A stretch of 20,189 bases of DNA from Folioceros fuciformis (Eukaryota; Anthocerotophyta; Anthocerotopsida; Anthocerotales). Every line of letters starts with the position of its first letter. The first letter of the stretch is position 1. Where the stretch lies: the NCBI GenBank assembly GCA_049999805.1, contig JBNGIO010006337.1, forward strand, positions 415,160-435,348. Direction: 5' to 3'. Positions 1 to 9,644 of the stretch are shown here, one piece after another. The position numbers and the translations under genes are program-made. Below the pieces are notes generated by a model that was not told the DNA's origin, did no database searches, and saw only the letters and a program-made list of their open reading frames with translations.

Positions 1-1
1 T

Positions 2-720
2 CCTGCAATAATAGCAGGATCCTTTCACTGTACGGCTAGTACTGTCCTTCTTTCTTTCGTCCGTTGACTTGGACTTGTACTCTTCCTTAGGCTTGGACTT
101 CGCTTTTGCTTTGCCTTTCATGGAGAAGAGAATTGTGTCGTTAGTCTTCGCTTGCTTGGGTGAAATCTCAAACTCCTCCTGCAAAAGCAACCCAACCACC
201 TCATCCAAGGACGGTGGGTTGTCGCTGATGTCCTGAAAGCCGACACAAAGGGCTTCTAAGTTGATGGTAAGCTACTCAACAGGTGTACGAGGATCCTTTC
301 GTCAGTTGGTTTGATGTCCATTGCCTTCATTTGGTCCACCAAGGTCTTCGACTTCTGGACATGTCGTTGAATGGTGTTGCCTTTGGCCATCTTGAAGTTC
401 GCAGGTTCTAGCTCCAACAGCATCGCACTCACCCTACTTCTCTTTTTGTATGTGTTGCAGAGGGTGATCCAAGCTTCTCTCGACGTTGCACACTCGCTCA
501 ACTGAGAGAGAATGTCGTCTAAGACATTCAACAGGATTTTTGCCAACGCTCATCCATCCTTGTCAAGGTCTATTTCTGTGGGTATATCATCAAGGGCCTT
601 ATCGATGAATTTCCACACTCCTTTCTCAATGAGAAGCATCTTCATCTTCAACTTCCACAATGTGAAGTTCTTGCCTTCGAACTTCTCCACCACATGAGTT
701 TCGAGAAAACGTGTCTCCAT
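2..720 (-). pseudogene. copia gag relic (UBN2-type capsid region and start of the zinc knuckle)
   Basis: Translation from the ATG at 720-718 gives METRF followed by VEKFEGKNFTLWKLKMKMLL, a classic start of plant copia gag (UBN2 / Retrotran_gag_2). It continues through SREAWITLCNTYKK and ends in a basic, lysine-rich linker and GSCYYCR at 22-2, the first two cysteines of a CCHC knuckle. Two lesions are visible. An in-frame TGA lies at 552-550, where a residue is expected. A one-base frameshift near 256-272 follows LLSSLPST, after which the reading continues in another frame (LEALCVGFQDISDNPPSL and on). Gag would form the virus-like particle of the element. This copy is non-functional. Confidence in the family is high; the exact site of the frameshift is uncertain. 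Confidence 0.9.
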
Positions 721-924
721 GCTCGTGTCCTTCGCGGCCAAACAAGATCACGTCCTTGCACCGATAACTATCACCAAGCTCCTCTAACTTGCACAAGCTC
801 TTACAGACACATAATCTGCGTAGCCCAGTACACAATGCAAAGGAAGCAGAGATAGTCCTACACAAGTCAGTGCCAAGTACTCTACGCATCTGCTGAGTTA
901 AGGGACTTGGGATTTAGAACATGA

Positions 925-936
925 GCCCTGATACCA
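925..936 (-). other. Retrotransposon primer binding site (initiator-Met tRNA)
   Basis: The minus strand reads TGGTATCAGGGC directly inside the LTR. It is complementary to the 3' end of plant initiator methionine tRNA, with one substitution from the usual TGGTATCAGAGC. It would prime minus-strand DNA synthesis of the copia element. Confidence 0.88.
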
Positions 937-1144
937 TGTTAGAAAAATGATGAATCCCAAGATAAGCCTCAACTCAATACAACTAGATTGATAGTCCTTG
1001 CGTACATATTTAGCCTTCAAGTATGACTATAACTCGATAAAGGGTAAACATTACCTCGATCGTGGTTCTATTGTATATACCTTGGGGTATAATCTCTAGA
1101 CTTTAATGTAGATATGTCGCACAAAACCCCATAGGTTTCTAACA
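937..1144 (-). repeat. Copia long terminal repeat (208 bp)
   Basis: The ends are a perfect 9-bp inverted repeat, TGTTAGAAA at 937-945 and TTTCTAACA at 1136-1144, with the canonical TG...CA termini. A TATA-like stretch (minus GGTATATACA, near 1072-1081) would be the element's promoter. The inner end abuts the primer site at 936. The outer end interrupts the reading frame of secreted-protein copy 1, which runs on into the LTR for about 15 codons before a stop at 1096. Confidence 0.92.
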
Positions 1145-1277
1145 CCAATTGCCATGCCCTGCCTTCCAACTATACCTTCCTCGAAGAATCCCGCTAGAAG
1201 CAGGCAAAAGCAGAAGCACGCAATATCCTCCTCCAAAAGCACGCAATATCCTCCTCCAGACTGCACTTGCCCACCAT
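1145..1277 (-). pseudogene. Secreted small-protein family, copy 1: truncated and frameshifted
   Basis: The start codon at 1277-1275 aligns with that of copy 3 (MVGKCS here, MAGKCS there). The signal-peptide core then follows in a shifted frame: CLLLAGFFEEGIVGRQG, matching CLLLAGFWQQGIAGRG of copy 2 and CLLLAAFCDQGMAARRG of copy 3. Two independent lesions destroy the gene. A 23-bp tandem duplication at 1214-1259 shifts the frame, so the reading from the ATG stops after about 26 codons. The copia LTR also cuts the gene just after the signal peptide; the rest, if present, lies beyond the left edge. What the intact protein did is unknown. Homology to the other copies is clear at DNA level through the 5' flank. 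Confidence 0.82.
1214..1259. repeat. 23-bp tandem duplication inside secreted-protein copy 1
   Basis: Two adjacent copies (1214-1236 and 1237-1259) match at 22 of 23 positions and begin AAGCACGCAATATCCTCC. Copies 2 and 3 of the gene lack the duplication. Since 23 is not a multiple of three, it shifts the reading frame in the middle of the signal-peptide region. Confidence 0.9.
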
Positions 1278-1287
1278 GGAGTTGCGA

Positions 1288-1316
1288 CCACTCCAAAACT
1301 AGGATGTTTCGCAAGC
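1288..1316 (-). promoter_or_regulatory. Conserved 5' element of the secreted-protein family, copy 1
   Basis: The + strand reads CCACTCCAAAACTAGGATG then TTTCGCAAGC. It is nearly identical to 7588-7616 and recognisable at 10126-10155, each time just upstream of the start codon. Flanking similarity continues beyond it (for example CAGCCACTTCCTTCTCCC near 1334 against CTGCCACTTCTTCCCAGC near 7647). It is probably 5' UTR or core promoter. A binding factor cannot be named. Confidence 0.55.
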
Positions 1317-2399
1317 TTGTTAAAATTAGAAAACAGCCACTTCCTTCTCCCTGGCGAGTGTCCCGAAATATGATATGAGGCCCTGGGTGCTTGCACCTAC
1401 CATGCCAATTCGATTGTTGTTAGTGTGTGTTCAAGGCTAATGGGATCCGACTGTGGACGCTTGCTGCTTGGAACTACTGTGGACTTTTTGGCCACAAGAA
1501 TGATGAGGCTTGGCAGTCATTGACTCATGATATCAAAGGAAATGAGGAGTCAACCTCAGGCAGCGTCTAGTGCTCATGCTCCAGCGAAGGAATCGAAGGC
1601 CACGTCCCATGCACGGGTTTTGGCCCTTCATATCAACAGTCAACAACATTCCTAGACTTCAACAAAAGCCCGATACATGTGGACGGCGCAAGTTGCACCC
1701 CATTGTACCGAATTGAATTCTCCATGCCAATTGATCACGCCGCCGCAGGCAGAGAACCCATTCCGGCCTAAACGCTGTCCTTCCTGGTATCAAAAAGGAC
1801 GGGTAACTTAGTGTCGTCTCTTCAACGTCAACAAGTGGTATCCTTACGTGATAAACGTCCCGTTGAAATTGCCCGCTTAACATTAAGAAATTGATTTTGA
1901 TACGACAGTTCTTTCCACCAAGCCGCACTTCATGGACATCAATTGAAATGCTATTGTTGTGGTGGGCTTGAAGTATCGCAGCCTGCATGTGTCAGAGTAA
2001 AAGAGAGCCTGCGACATGGAGAACGCGGTTTCGTCCCGTGGATGAACCTACCACACCCGAGAACCCCGTTTTGTAGCTATGTTAAGACATGTGGGCAGAG
2101 CTGTCGACTTTTTGTCATTTTGTGGATGCAGCCCCCAATGGGATTCATGGACGCAGTAGGCCGAAGGCCTAAGGCAGCAGTTAGCTGTTTTAGAATTTAT
2201 ACAACACATCTACCTTAGGACTTATTAAGATGCCTTAAACAATTAGGGATAGGGTTCATTGAAGGCTATCTATATGAAGAAGAAGAATATTATCTAAGTC
2301 CACTAAGGATGGATTTTTGTCATGGGACTGAATTGTCAAACATTGAAAAGAAAAGAAACACTTAACAGCTATTCTGAGCGTAATGCATGATCCGTGAGG
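1317..2399. other. Spacer of the array, copy 1 side; no gene supported
   Basis: The first ~320 bases match the upstream region of copy 2 in patches: GGGATCC...TGGACGCTTGC (1441-1464) corresponds to TGGATCCCGGCGGACGCTTGC (about 7738-7758), and GAGTCAACCT plus CAGCGTCTA and GAAGGCC recur in both. This is therefore the promoter side of the tandem unit. Beyond about 1650 I see no protein family. An ORF at 1943-2218 has cysteines (CYCCGG) but no CCHC spacing. The 3' untranslated end of the LINE probably begins somewhere in 2210-2420; no poly(A) tract or target-site duplication could be fixed. Confidence 0.5.
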
Positions 2400-2416
2400 T
2401 TGAACTGTTGCATATG

Positions 2417-4770
2417 TCATGCTCTCATCTCCCACATTTGTTTCAAACAAACTCCTGGCAATAATAGGATCCAAAAAACAAAAGAATCCCCTACGTGAAA
2501 ATTTCGCCGCCACAAATAAACATGCAAAATTCTGTCGAATATCCTTATATATGGGACAAAGAACACAAAGGGTTCTTCCGTCTCAACATCCCTGTTGCAA
2601 AATCTGCAAATTCGAGACTTCTTTGGGGGCTTTGGGCGAAGCCATCTATCCGTCTCAACCCTGAGACGATGAGAGCCAACCCGAAAATGACCCATGATCA
2701 TCATGAGGTTAAAAGACACATGGTGCGAAGATAAACAGGAAGGCATGGTTTCCCGGACTTGGAGAGGACACAAAAACATTGTTTGTACGTTTCGAGCGTA
2801 GTAGGTAAAGGGGACAAAGGCAACCAAGTGTATGACAGATAGGTAGTTCGTAGCTCATGGCGAATGGACTTATTGGGGGGGGGTGGAGGGAAGAGGGGGT
2901 GGGCTGGGAGACTCTTGGGACAAAAACCAAGTTTTTGGAGCCAAGAGCAGGATTGAGCATACCAACAAGTTTGGTATCCTGAGAGAGCTAGTTTTCGGGA
3001 GGACTGAAAGGCAAGGAGAAGGTACGAGGGAGAAGAGGTGGGGTTCTCAAACTGGGCATCCTCTAAAGAATAGAGGAGGTATAGGAAGTTGGTTAGGCGG
3101 AACAAACCCTCAAGTTCAAGCGGGAAGGTAGCAAACTTAGCAAGAAGGATGGCCAAGGGGATAGACCTCTTACATGCAATGTGGGGCCGAAGAAAGGATG
3201 TCTGGACTTCCTCCACTTTTGACCAATCATTGAGTGAGAGATAGGGTCCCCAAAACTCCGCTGCATACATTGTTGAAGGAACCACAACTGTGTTAAATAA
3301 CCATTGTTGGGTGGGGATGTCCTTAATGTACATCTGAGAGCATTGTCTCCGCACCCCACATGCCAATGCCACACCCTTCAGAATACGAGCTGAGGTAGAG
3401 AGCTTCCATTGGAGTGTTGGACCATACATAGCGCCACCCAAGTAGACATAAGATCGCACAACCTCCACTAGCTGGCCATTATAGAAGAACTTGAGATTGT
3501 GGTTGATTGGATCCCGCTGATTGAAGAACATTGGTCTTCTTGAGGTTCACTTCCAAATCTCTAGCCTCACAAAAGCATGACAATACCTCTAGTTGCTTTT
3601 GGAGGCCCTCTTGGGAATGAGACAAGAGGGCAATGTCATTTGCATATAGGACAATAGCAATGTATACCAAGGAGAGTAGGCAACCTAGATCCCTAGACTC
3701 TGCAATCCAAGACTCTAATTCATCAATGTAGAGCCCAAATAAGTTAGGAGAAGATGGATCCCCCTGTTGCACTCCCATATTACATAGGAAGTCCAAAAGA
3801 TGAAAGGCAGCATAAGGAGTACAGATTTTGGCCTTAACCTTCTCATATAGAATCCCAATAGCATGTAAAAGATGAGCATGCATCCTCAAGCTCTCGAGGC
3901 GGGCAAAGAGCTTCTCCCAAGAGATAGAGTCAAAGGCGCGCTTGAAGTCAACAAAGCACACATAAACATGTCTATTAACCTTTCGTCTGCTCTTGGCCTC
4001 CTGAATAATAGCAATGAGAGTAAATAGATGGTCCTGTGTATTCCGCTGCGGACGAAAGCCAGCCTAGGCCCTTGCTCTGATGCCAGCATTCTTGGCCCAA
4101 GACGTGGTGAGGATTTCCAAGCACAAGCTAAAAATCTTGGCAAAAATGGACTCCACCATAATATACCGATAGTTGTGGGTCACCTGCCTTGAAGATAGAG
4201 TGGATGTCATTCCAACACCATGCTTTGGGGAATCCATGTACCAGCGCCTCATTAAATAGGGCAGCTAAGGGAGGGACAATAATATTAGGGGATGCATACG
4301 TAAGGAGTTCCCTTGGGATATCTGCAGGGTTAGAGGCTCTCCCAGATCTAAGATTATTGATGGCAGCTAAGACGAGGTCAGGAGTGAAAAGCTTGACCCA
4401 AGGGTCTTGAATCCTAAAAGGAAGGGGAGCAAACTCTCGCAAGAAGAGGGCTTGTACATGATTGATGAGCTTAGGGGACCCTTGTAGTTGGATGGTTTGA
4501 TGAGACTGGAACTGTTTTCAAAAAGTAGCACCCCCAAGAGATTCCTTGAGGAGCTTCAAGAGGCGATCGCGTTGGGAGGAAAAGAAGGCAGACTTTTTGA
4601 TAGCAATAAGGGCTTTATAAGGTTTGACAATTTCCTTGTAGAGTGGGGAGTCGTGGGACTTGGATGGGAAATTGAGGGATCGGAAGTATTTGTGAGTGTG
4701 AAAGCGAAGGCGCTTGCACTCATCATCAAACCAGGGGTGTCGAGGAGCAGCGTTAGATAGCTTGACAGCA
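2417..4770 (-). pseudogene. LINE ORF2, reverse transcriptase and C-terminal domain (broken)
   Basis: Pieces in order: HPWFDDECK linker (near 4740-4715); fingers with LRSGRASNPADIPRELLTYA and LFNEALVHGFPKAW (4442-4128); palm with FVDFKRAFDS (about 3955-3926, motif A aspartates kept), GVQQGDPSSPN (about 3775-3743) and LYANDIALLS (3649-3620); thumb beginning YLGGAMYGPTLQW (about 3441-3403); and a C-terminal segment SHRLRVETDRWL followed by CRFCNRD. The catalytic YADD is YAND (3646-3635). The C-terminal zinc motif keeps CxxC, but the expected His and last Cys are Pro and Val. Frameshifts near 4130-3960, 3530-3480 and 2830-2700 split the reading. The enzyme would copy element RNA at the nicked target; this one cannot. 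Confidence 0.88.
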
Positions 4771-4772
4771 TG

Positions 4773-5750
4773 TTAAGGCTTTGGGGGGAAGATCTGGTTT
4801 GTAGCATGGAGCATGGCAGAAGTGAAAGCATTGGCTTGTTGGGGGAACAGAAGGCTAGGAGGGATGGTGGTAATTGACTTTTTCAAAAAGGAGGAGTATT
4901 GGGGAGCTAGGCCATGGTGAAGAGAAGAACGAATTCTAGAAGACTTATGGGATTGAAGCATAGGGTCAAGTTTATCAAAAAGGATATGCCAAGAAAGGAA
5001 GGCATGATTAGACTCAAAAGGCTGGACGTCAGAAATAAAGAATTGACGAACAGAAGAAACAAAGGAGGGTTGCCTAATGACATAGTCAAGGACAGCAGGA
5101 AGTTGACCTGAAGGTGCACAGTGCATAATTCTCTCACTCCCGTGCCTTTGAGGAAGGCCATTGTAGATGAGTAGGCCATGTGACTCCACAAGGTTGAGAA
5201 GCGCCCTGCCAACGATATTGATTTGGTGTGGATCCTCTGTCCTTCTTTGGAAGCCAAGATCAACTAGATCAAGTGGGAATGTTTGTTATTGATCATTTGG
5301 TGCATAAATAGGGGACTGCTCAGATGAAGTCCACGCATTGAAATCTCCAACCAAAAAGATATCACCTAAAGGCATAAAATGAATCAAGTCATCAGAGAGG
5401 TATTGAAATGTCATAAGAAGCTGGCCTCTAATATAAGGAGAACCTTGAGGTGGAAAATAACAGCAAGCAATGAATAGATGACGGTTAGAAGGAAGAATCG
5501 TTGCAAAAACCTTGATCCACAAAACTCTCGCAAAGGAGTCTTTCTTTGCCACAGTCACAAAACCTGCAGCTTTAGGCCTGTTGGATGAAACATATTCCCT
5601 AAATAAAGAAGAAGAAAGGAAATTGGGAAAAGTGGGAAGGTGTCTAGCCTAGTGCTCATGAGTCTCCATGAGGAAGATCAAGTTGTGGCCCGCTGTAAGG
5701 TGGAGCATCACACTTGGTTGTGCCCATAAAGATCCGTTACAGTTCCAGGA
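4773..5750 (-). pseudogene. LINE ORF2, APE-type endonuclease domain (broken)
   Basis: The domain starts with SWNCNGSL (near 5750-5733, the catalytic-Asn strand). Then come the acidic METHEH, the Y-F-P-P-Q-G segment, GDFNAW (the catalytic D-x-N strand, within 5558-5286) and LPAVLDYVIRQ, ending with SNHAFL at 5012 downward where active enzymes have S-D-H. A TAG stop lies at 5651-5649, and frame changes lie near 5560, 5285 and 5190. This is the exonuclease-endonuclease-phosphatase fold that nicks target DNA in L1-type elements. The missing Asp of the SDH motif and the stop make it inactive. Confidence 0.85.
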
Positions 5751-5838
5751 TGCCATCCGCAGGATACACCTAGATTGGGCCTTGCGGGCTGCAAGTTCTC
5801 ATAGGGGCTTAGGTCCTTCTTGAACTTGATCATCCACC

Positions 5839-6129
5839 TTAATGATCAAGCAATCCCCATGAAGGACAAGCCTCCCTGAAGGTAGGCATTTGAGCTTGCT
5901 TGGTCTTCACTTGCAACTTGGTTAAATCATCAATAATAATAATAATATTTTGGCCCCGAAAGTTAGTACGAGCTTTTAACACCTGAAGCCTATCTTGAGC
6001 AGAGTGAAAACGAATTAGAAAAACCAAGCGGCGGTCTGGATCCTTCCCAACCAACCAAGCATTTTGAAAAGAAACCCCAGGGACATGAAGCTTTGTGGCA
6101 AGGAAGTCAGATACAACCTGTCGTAGATT
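5839..6129 (-). pseudogene. LINE ORF1-like RNA-binding segment, C-terminal part
   Basis: An open stretch of about 96 codons contains FQNAWLVGKDPDRRLVFLIRF, then a variable core and DDLTKLQVKTKQAQMPTFREA. This is the RRM-to-C-terminal pattern of L1 ORF1 proteins (Transposase_22-like), where R-x-V-x-[IV]-RF precedes a short strand and a 'DLT' helix. It is bounded upstream by a TGA at 6132-6130 and runs out of frame near 5865. A run of AAT triplets (about 5930-5947) encodes an isoleucine string in its middle and may have expanded. ORF1p coats element RNA. Assignment rests on pattern resemblance and position upstream of the endonuclease. Confidence 0.6.
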
Positions 6130-6170
6130 TCATGAACCTTGCAAACCTATTATCTAAAGGAGCGCCTCAA

Positions 6171-6868
6171 GTTGCATTGACTCTATCAAAAGGTTACTTT
6201 ATGGATGCGTACCCTACCCTATAGTTGGCTACAGTATGGACGCGTAGACTACCTTACAGTTGCAATGAGAACGGCACTTGGGATTTTGCCGGTGCCCCCG
6301 TTTAGGATTTTCTTGGTGCGAGGTGTGCGTCCGTCAATGTGTGGCATACGAAGCGTGGTGTGGCAGACGAAGCGTGGTCTGTTGAATGTGAGCCCTTTGG
6401 GGATTATGATAAGCTGCAGGTTCTGAAACGAGCCGCTTGGCTATGAAGAGGAATAATGCTCCGCCTGCAGGGCCGTAACAGAATTGAATGCTTCACATCA
6501 GCAATGTGGAGTTCGTCTTTTGGAGTTTTGATCAGCTGAGTGCCGAACCGTTGCAGGAGGCCAGTGCTGTTCAAGCTTCACACGTCCCCGACCTGAATGA
6601 CATGTAAAGCAGGTAATGAGGATTCCGTCTTGTGCGATAATGCACGTCTCTGGGTTGCGATGTAAGTGTGACAGCCTTTGGAATCCGGACGGCGTCTTGG
6701 TACACACATTGGAAGATATTTCAGGGTCTGACGATTCTGGTTCACATCAGAACACTGACCTGATCAGGTGCACAATGTCTGCATCTTTGGCCTACTCTCC
6801 TACTCCCAATCCAATTCAATCTATTCGTGATCTCACGCCGAACACCTACTACTTCGTTGCTGACAAAG
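6171..6868. other. Spacer downstream of secreted-protein copy 2; two small tandem duplications
   Basis: No gene is supported here. Two imperfect two-copy repeats stand side by side: a ~35-bp unit at 6200-6265 (both copies begin TATGGAYGCGTA and share CTACC and AGTTG) and a 19-bp unit at 6341-6378 (GTGGCAKACGAAGCGTGGT). The tract at 6464-6500 (CCTGCAGGGCCGTAACAG and GAATGCT) matches 8831-8869 (CCTGCAGGGGCGTATCACAG and GAATGCT), which marks it as part of the tandem unit that repeats further right. The LINE insertion point should be close to the left end. Confidence 0.5.
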
Positions 6869-6891
6869 AATGTGTCACCTACAAAAGAATG
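6869..6891. repeat. Conserved 23-bp tract downstream of secreted-protein copy 2
   Basis: It contains TGTGTCACCTACAAAAGAAT and is identical over 23 bases to 9290-9312, downstream of copy 3, in otherwise strongly diverged spacer. It lies about 330 bases past the stop codon of copy 2 (355 for copy 3). Possible roles are a 3' UTR or 3' processing element, or chance survival of duplicated DNA. Confidence 0.7.
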
Positions 6892-7223
6892 GCATTGCAT
6901 GCATATGCAGTGTAGGCCGTGTCGATTTATTCGGAATCATGAGAAGATGCGACTAAGGGTAAAGCTGCGCATGTCCCAGCAATGTCATGGTCGTATTGCA
7001 GCAACAGACGCGTGGGAGCTTGGGAGCTGATCGTTAGTCTGGCCAGCGCTGCCGACCTGCACACTCCATTCGCGACGTCGTGGACGCAGTGGGTGCCTGC
7101 ATATGACAATTAATTGGACGCTGACATGCCACAGGCATGCATGTCCGCATCTGCAGTTGGCAAATGCAGTGTACAACGTTGGAGAAATGGGATGCTCAGG
7201 CATCCGATGGCTGCAGATGATCA

Positions 7224-7556
7224 TCAGGTCAGGGACCTTGGCAAGTCCAGGGCACGGTAGCTTGGCGGCAAGGACTCGGGATGGTGGGTGGAGGCGGTGA
7301 CGGAGTTCGAGGCTTCTCGAAGTAGCGGGCAGGCTGCTTCCCGTACGAGTCCGTCTACGAGCAGCGCCCTGATGTTGCTCCACCGAATGGCGTGAGGTGC
7401 ATCGGGTATGACATCAGGCCCTTTCCACTTCGTCAAGGACACACTGGCGTTCCTCCCTGGACCTGCCGTGCCTCTCCCGGCGATCCCCTGCTGCCAAAAC
7501 CCCGCCAGCAGCAGGCAGAGCAGAAGCGCGCATGCTTTCCTGCTCTTGCTCGTCAT
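7224..7556 (-). CDS. Secreted small protein, tandem family copy 2 (110 aa, unknown function)
   Basis: I chose the ATG at 7556 because it aligns with the starts of copies 1 and 3 and places a basic n-region (MTSKSRK) directly before a hydrophobic core (ACALLLCLLLAGFW, residues 8-21). An A-type cleavage site follows at GIA/GRG (after about residue 26). The predicted mature protein is about 84 residues. It has one N-glycosylation sequon (N36-A-S), the block W44-K-G-P-D-V-I-P-D-A-P54, then W59-S-N-I, and a proline/serine-containing tail. It has one cysteine after the signal peptide. The stop codon (7226-7224) aligns with that of copy 3 at DNA level (ATGATCA context in both), which supports a real coding end. 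No intron is evident. It could be a peptide-hormone precursor or a small apoplastic protein. I do not recognise the family. Confidence 0.72.
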   Translation of the reverse strand: MTSKSRKACALLLCLLLAGFWQQGIAGRGTAGPGRNASVSLTKWKGPDVIPDAPHAIRWSNIRALLVDGLVREAACPLLREASNSVTASTHHPESLPPSYRALDLPRSLT

Positions 7557-7587
7557 CGTCTTCGAAGTGTACAAACGACAATCTGCA

Positions 7588-7616
7588 CCACTCCGAAACT
7601 AGGATGGTTTGCAAGC
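7588..7616 (-). promoter_or_regulatory. Conserved 5' element, copy 2
   Basis: The + strand reads CCACTCCGAAACTAGGATGG then TTTGCAAGC, 32 bases upstream of the start codon. It matches copy 1 at about 25 of 29 positions, and the equivalent tract of copy 3 is also 32 bases from its ATG. Constant spacing between the two intact copies suggests a 5' UTR or core-promoter role. Confidence 0.55.
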
Positions 7617-9289
7617 CGGTGAAACTGTCCCGTTGAGCTGGTACACTGCCACTTCTTCCCAGCGTCCCGAGGGAGAAGCACTAAGGCTGTTGGCAGTTGC
7701 GTTGTCGATCCGAATGTTGTGTGTGTGGAAGTGGTATTGGATCCCGGCGGACGCTTGCAAGCTTGCTTTCTTACCATGTGGAACAATGCACAGCTGTTGG
7801 TGATGAGACTGGGCCGGGGGATCCGAATTACTCATTTTGTAGGAACCCGAGGGGCCAGTCTCAGCAGCGTCTAATGGTCGCCTTGAACTAGGCGAGTCAA
7901 CCTGCGTATGACGAAGGCCGGTCAGGTCCGGTCAAGAGGTCCTTGCCCTCGACGCGGTTGGGTCAGGTCGACAACCTGTTTCAATCCGCCAACTTCTCCT
8001 TACAAACAGAAGGGTTTAGAAGGCCTTCAGGACCATCTGCCCCTCGGCGAAAATTCGTATCTGGACTTAATTCTCCTCTGGCCAGGAAAGCAAAGTGACC
8101 TGGGCCTGCTGACCCTGGGGTGCAGTAAGAGACTTCAGTTTAGGAACAGGTGGGACAAACCATATGCAAGTGACAAGGGGGACTAAACCCCTTCCCTCGA
8201 TGTGCCACAAAGAGACCAACTGTCACGACTTCCTCGAGGTCCGACCTAGAGGAGAGCCTTGTACAATTCGTCCTCCACGACAACCAACCCCGTCGACATG
8301 TCACGGACCCAGCCCACTTGTACTACTATATTTATTATACGTGTCGTGCCGCCAGGGGTTACATACGACTCTCGTCCTTCACACACGCGAATGCTGTACG
8401 AACTTACCATGAACTGTCTCTGTAGTGATTAGGATAATTTTCAGTGTCTAATATTGTTGACGTGTATGATGATGCAATCAGTGTCACTGTTTTACAACTG
8501 CACCTCAGGCTGGATGAAGTGCTAATAGGAAACCAAATTAAAAGTAAGGACGGCATTGGTTTCGCATAGCACCACTTGTCATGGCAGTGCTCATTCCGGG
8601 CTCATTCGTCCTCCGACAGGCACCTTGCGGGAATTGACGCCCGATCCTTCGAACGTTGCACCAGTCCTGCTTCCATGGAGACTCAAACGTATGCATGGTC
8701 GCTGGGGAGTTTCCCCACACCAGTCGGCGTATTCAGAGCAGGTACTGTGCTGAGTGACCAATACACCGTGGGCATTTTTGGAAGGAGATTAGCAGCTACA
8801 AGTTGAAAGGGAATTAGAACCGGCGCCTAGCCTGCAGGGGCGTATCACAGCTGAATGCTGAAAAGATCATGCAAAATTAGGCCAGCCCTGTAGAGCAGCC
8901 GAGGGGAATTCGAAGCCGGTGAACCCCCAAATTGCAAGGAGGCTGTTGAAGCGCTCACGCCATCTAGCCAACTGTCAGTCTGCTGTCGGAATGGCGACAG
9001 GTGATAACCGTGGTGTGGATTTTATATCCCTGGGATGGGATGACATTGTGTGATCGGAGGGATTGTTGCACACTGAAAATGTTACAGGAAGGCAATAGTA
9101 TGCACATGGATTGGAAATATATTATCTGGACGCGCGGCGTTGGTGGTGTACACTGAAAGATTTTCGCCGCTCGGTTTGGAGATGGTGCTACAGGTTCATA
9201 ACATGAGGACCATTGTGCCCTGGTAGCAAGCTAAGTGCACAATGTGTGGACTCGGCAAAGAATGATCCTACTCTTACGCTGACCGTGAC
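7617..9289. other. Spacer between secreted-protein copies 2 and 3; no gene supported
   Basis: The left part is the upstream region of copy 2. It includes a GGTCAGGTCCGGTCAAGAGG tract (7919-7938) resembling GTCCGGTCCGGTCAGGAGG upstream of copy 3 (10566-10584), at roughly the same distance from the start codon (about 370 and 480 bases). An AT-rich stretch at about 8325-8340 (ctatatttattatac) is the only TATA-like candidate. From about 8800 the sequence matches the downstream flank of copy 2 (6430 onward), so the tandem unit boundary lies near 8450-8800. ORFs here are short, overlapping and unlike known proteins. Confidence 0.5.
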
Positions 9290-9312
9290 AATGTGTCACC
9301 TACAAAAGAATG
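9290..9312. repeat. Conserved 23-bp tract downstream of secreted-protein copy 3
   Basis: Identical to 6869-6891. Both are preceded by a shared GTGCACAATGT (6769 and 9234 regions) and by GCTGAC, so the match belongs to a longer, eroded duplicate. Confidence 0.7.
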
Positions 9313-9644
9313 CATGCATGCATGGGTGCAACTGGGTACTGAACTCAACAATCTTGGGCGGTAGCGCTAGCACTTGCAGCCGGGTTGTCCACACAAGAGC
9401 TCGCAATTGTTGCAATGCCCAAGATTGATGCGCCATGCATGTATGTGAGGCAGGTCGGAGACGACGATTCAAAGATGGACGGACGCTGTTGCTGCAACGA
9501 TATTGCATATATGGCCGCACTGCAGGAGACGAGTGGGAGATCCTAATCGGGAGCTGACCACACCACTGTTCCCCATTGCTGCGTCAAGCTACCCTGACGC
9601 TCATCACCTGCATGCAGCGGCACACGGATCATGGATGCAAATGA

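Larger units (their letters stand above)
1..1144 (-). mobile_element. Ty1-copia LTR retrotransposon, 5' portion, cut by the window edge
   Basis: In element order on the minus strand it shows a complete 5' LTR (1144-937), a primer binding site (936-925), a leader and a gag relic running off the left edge at the zinc knuckle. Protease, integrase, RT and the 3' LTR would lie outside the window. The LTR/primer junction reads TTTCTAACA followed by TGGTATCAGGGC, the standard plant copia arrangement with one change from the usual TGGTATCAGAGC. Gag carries a stop and a frameshift, so this copy cannot move on its own. It inserted into a small secreted-protein gene whose remaining part starts at 1145. 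The five bases next to the LTR (1145-1149, ccaat) should be the target-site duplication, but its partner is out of view. Confidence 0.92.
2400..6170 (-). mobile_element. L1-type LINE (non-LTR retrotransposon), decayed
   Basis: Reading on the minus strand from 6129 down to about 2420, the parts come in L1 order: an ORF1-like RNA-binding segment, an APE-type endonuclease, a linker with PWFDDECK, a reverse transcriptase and a cysteine-rich C-terminal motif. Many frameshifts and several stops interrupt the reading, and two catalytic positions are altered (see separate entries), so it is inactive. Ends are approximate because neither a poly(A) tail nor target-site duplications are clear. It lies between copies 1 and 2 of the secreted-protein array and accounts for the excess distance between them. 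Confidence 0.88.

Noticed and set aside
1943-2218. Cysteine-rich CYCCGG segment as a CCHC zinc knuckle
   Set aside because: The spacing C-x2-C-G lacks the required His and last Cys, and no gag context surrounds it.
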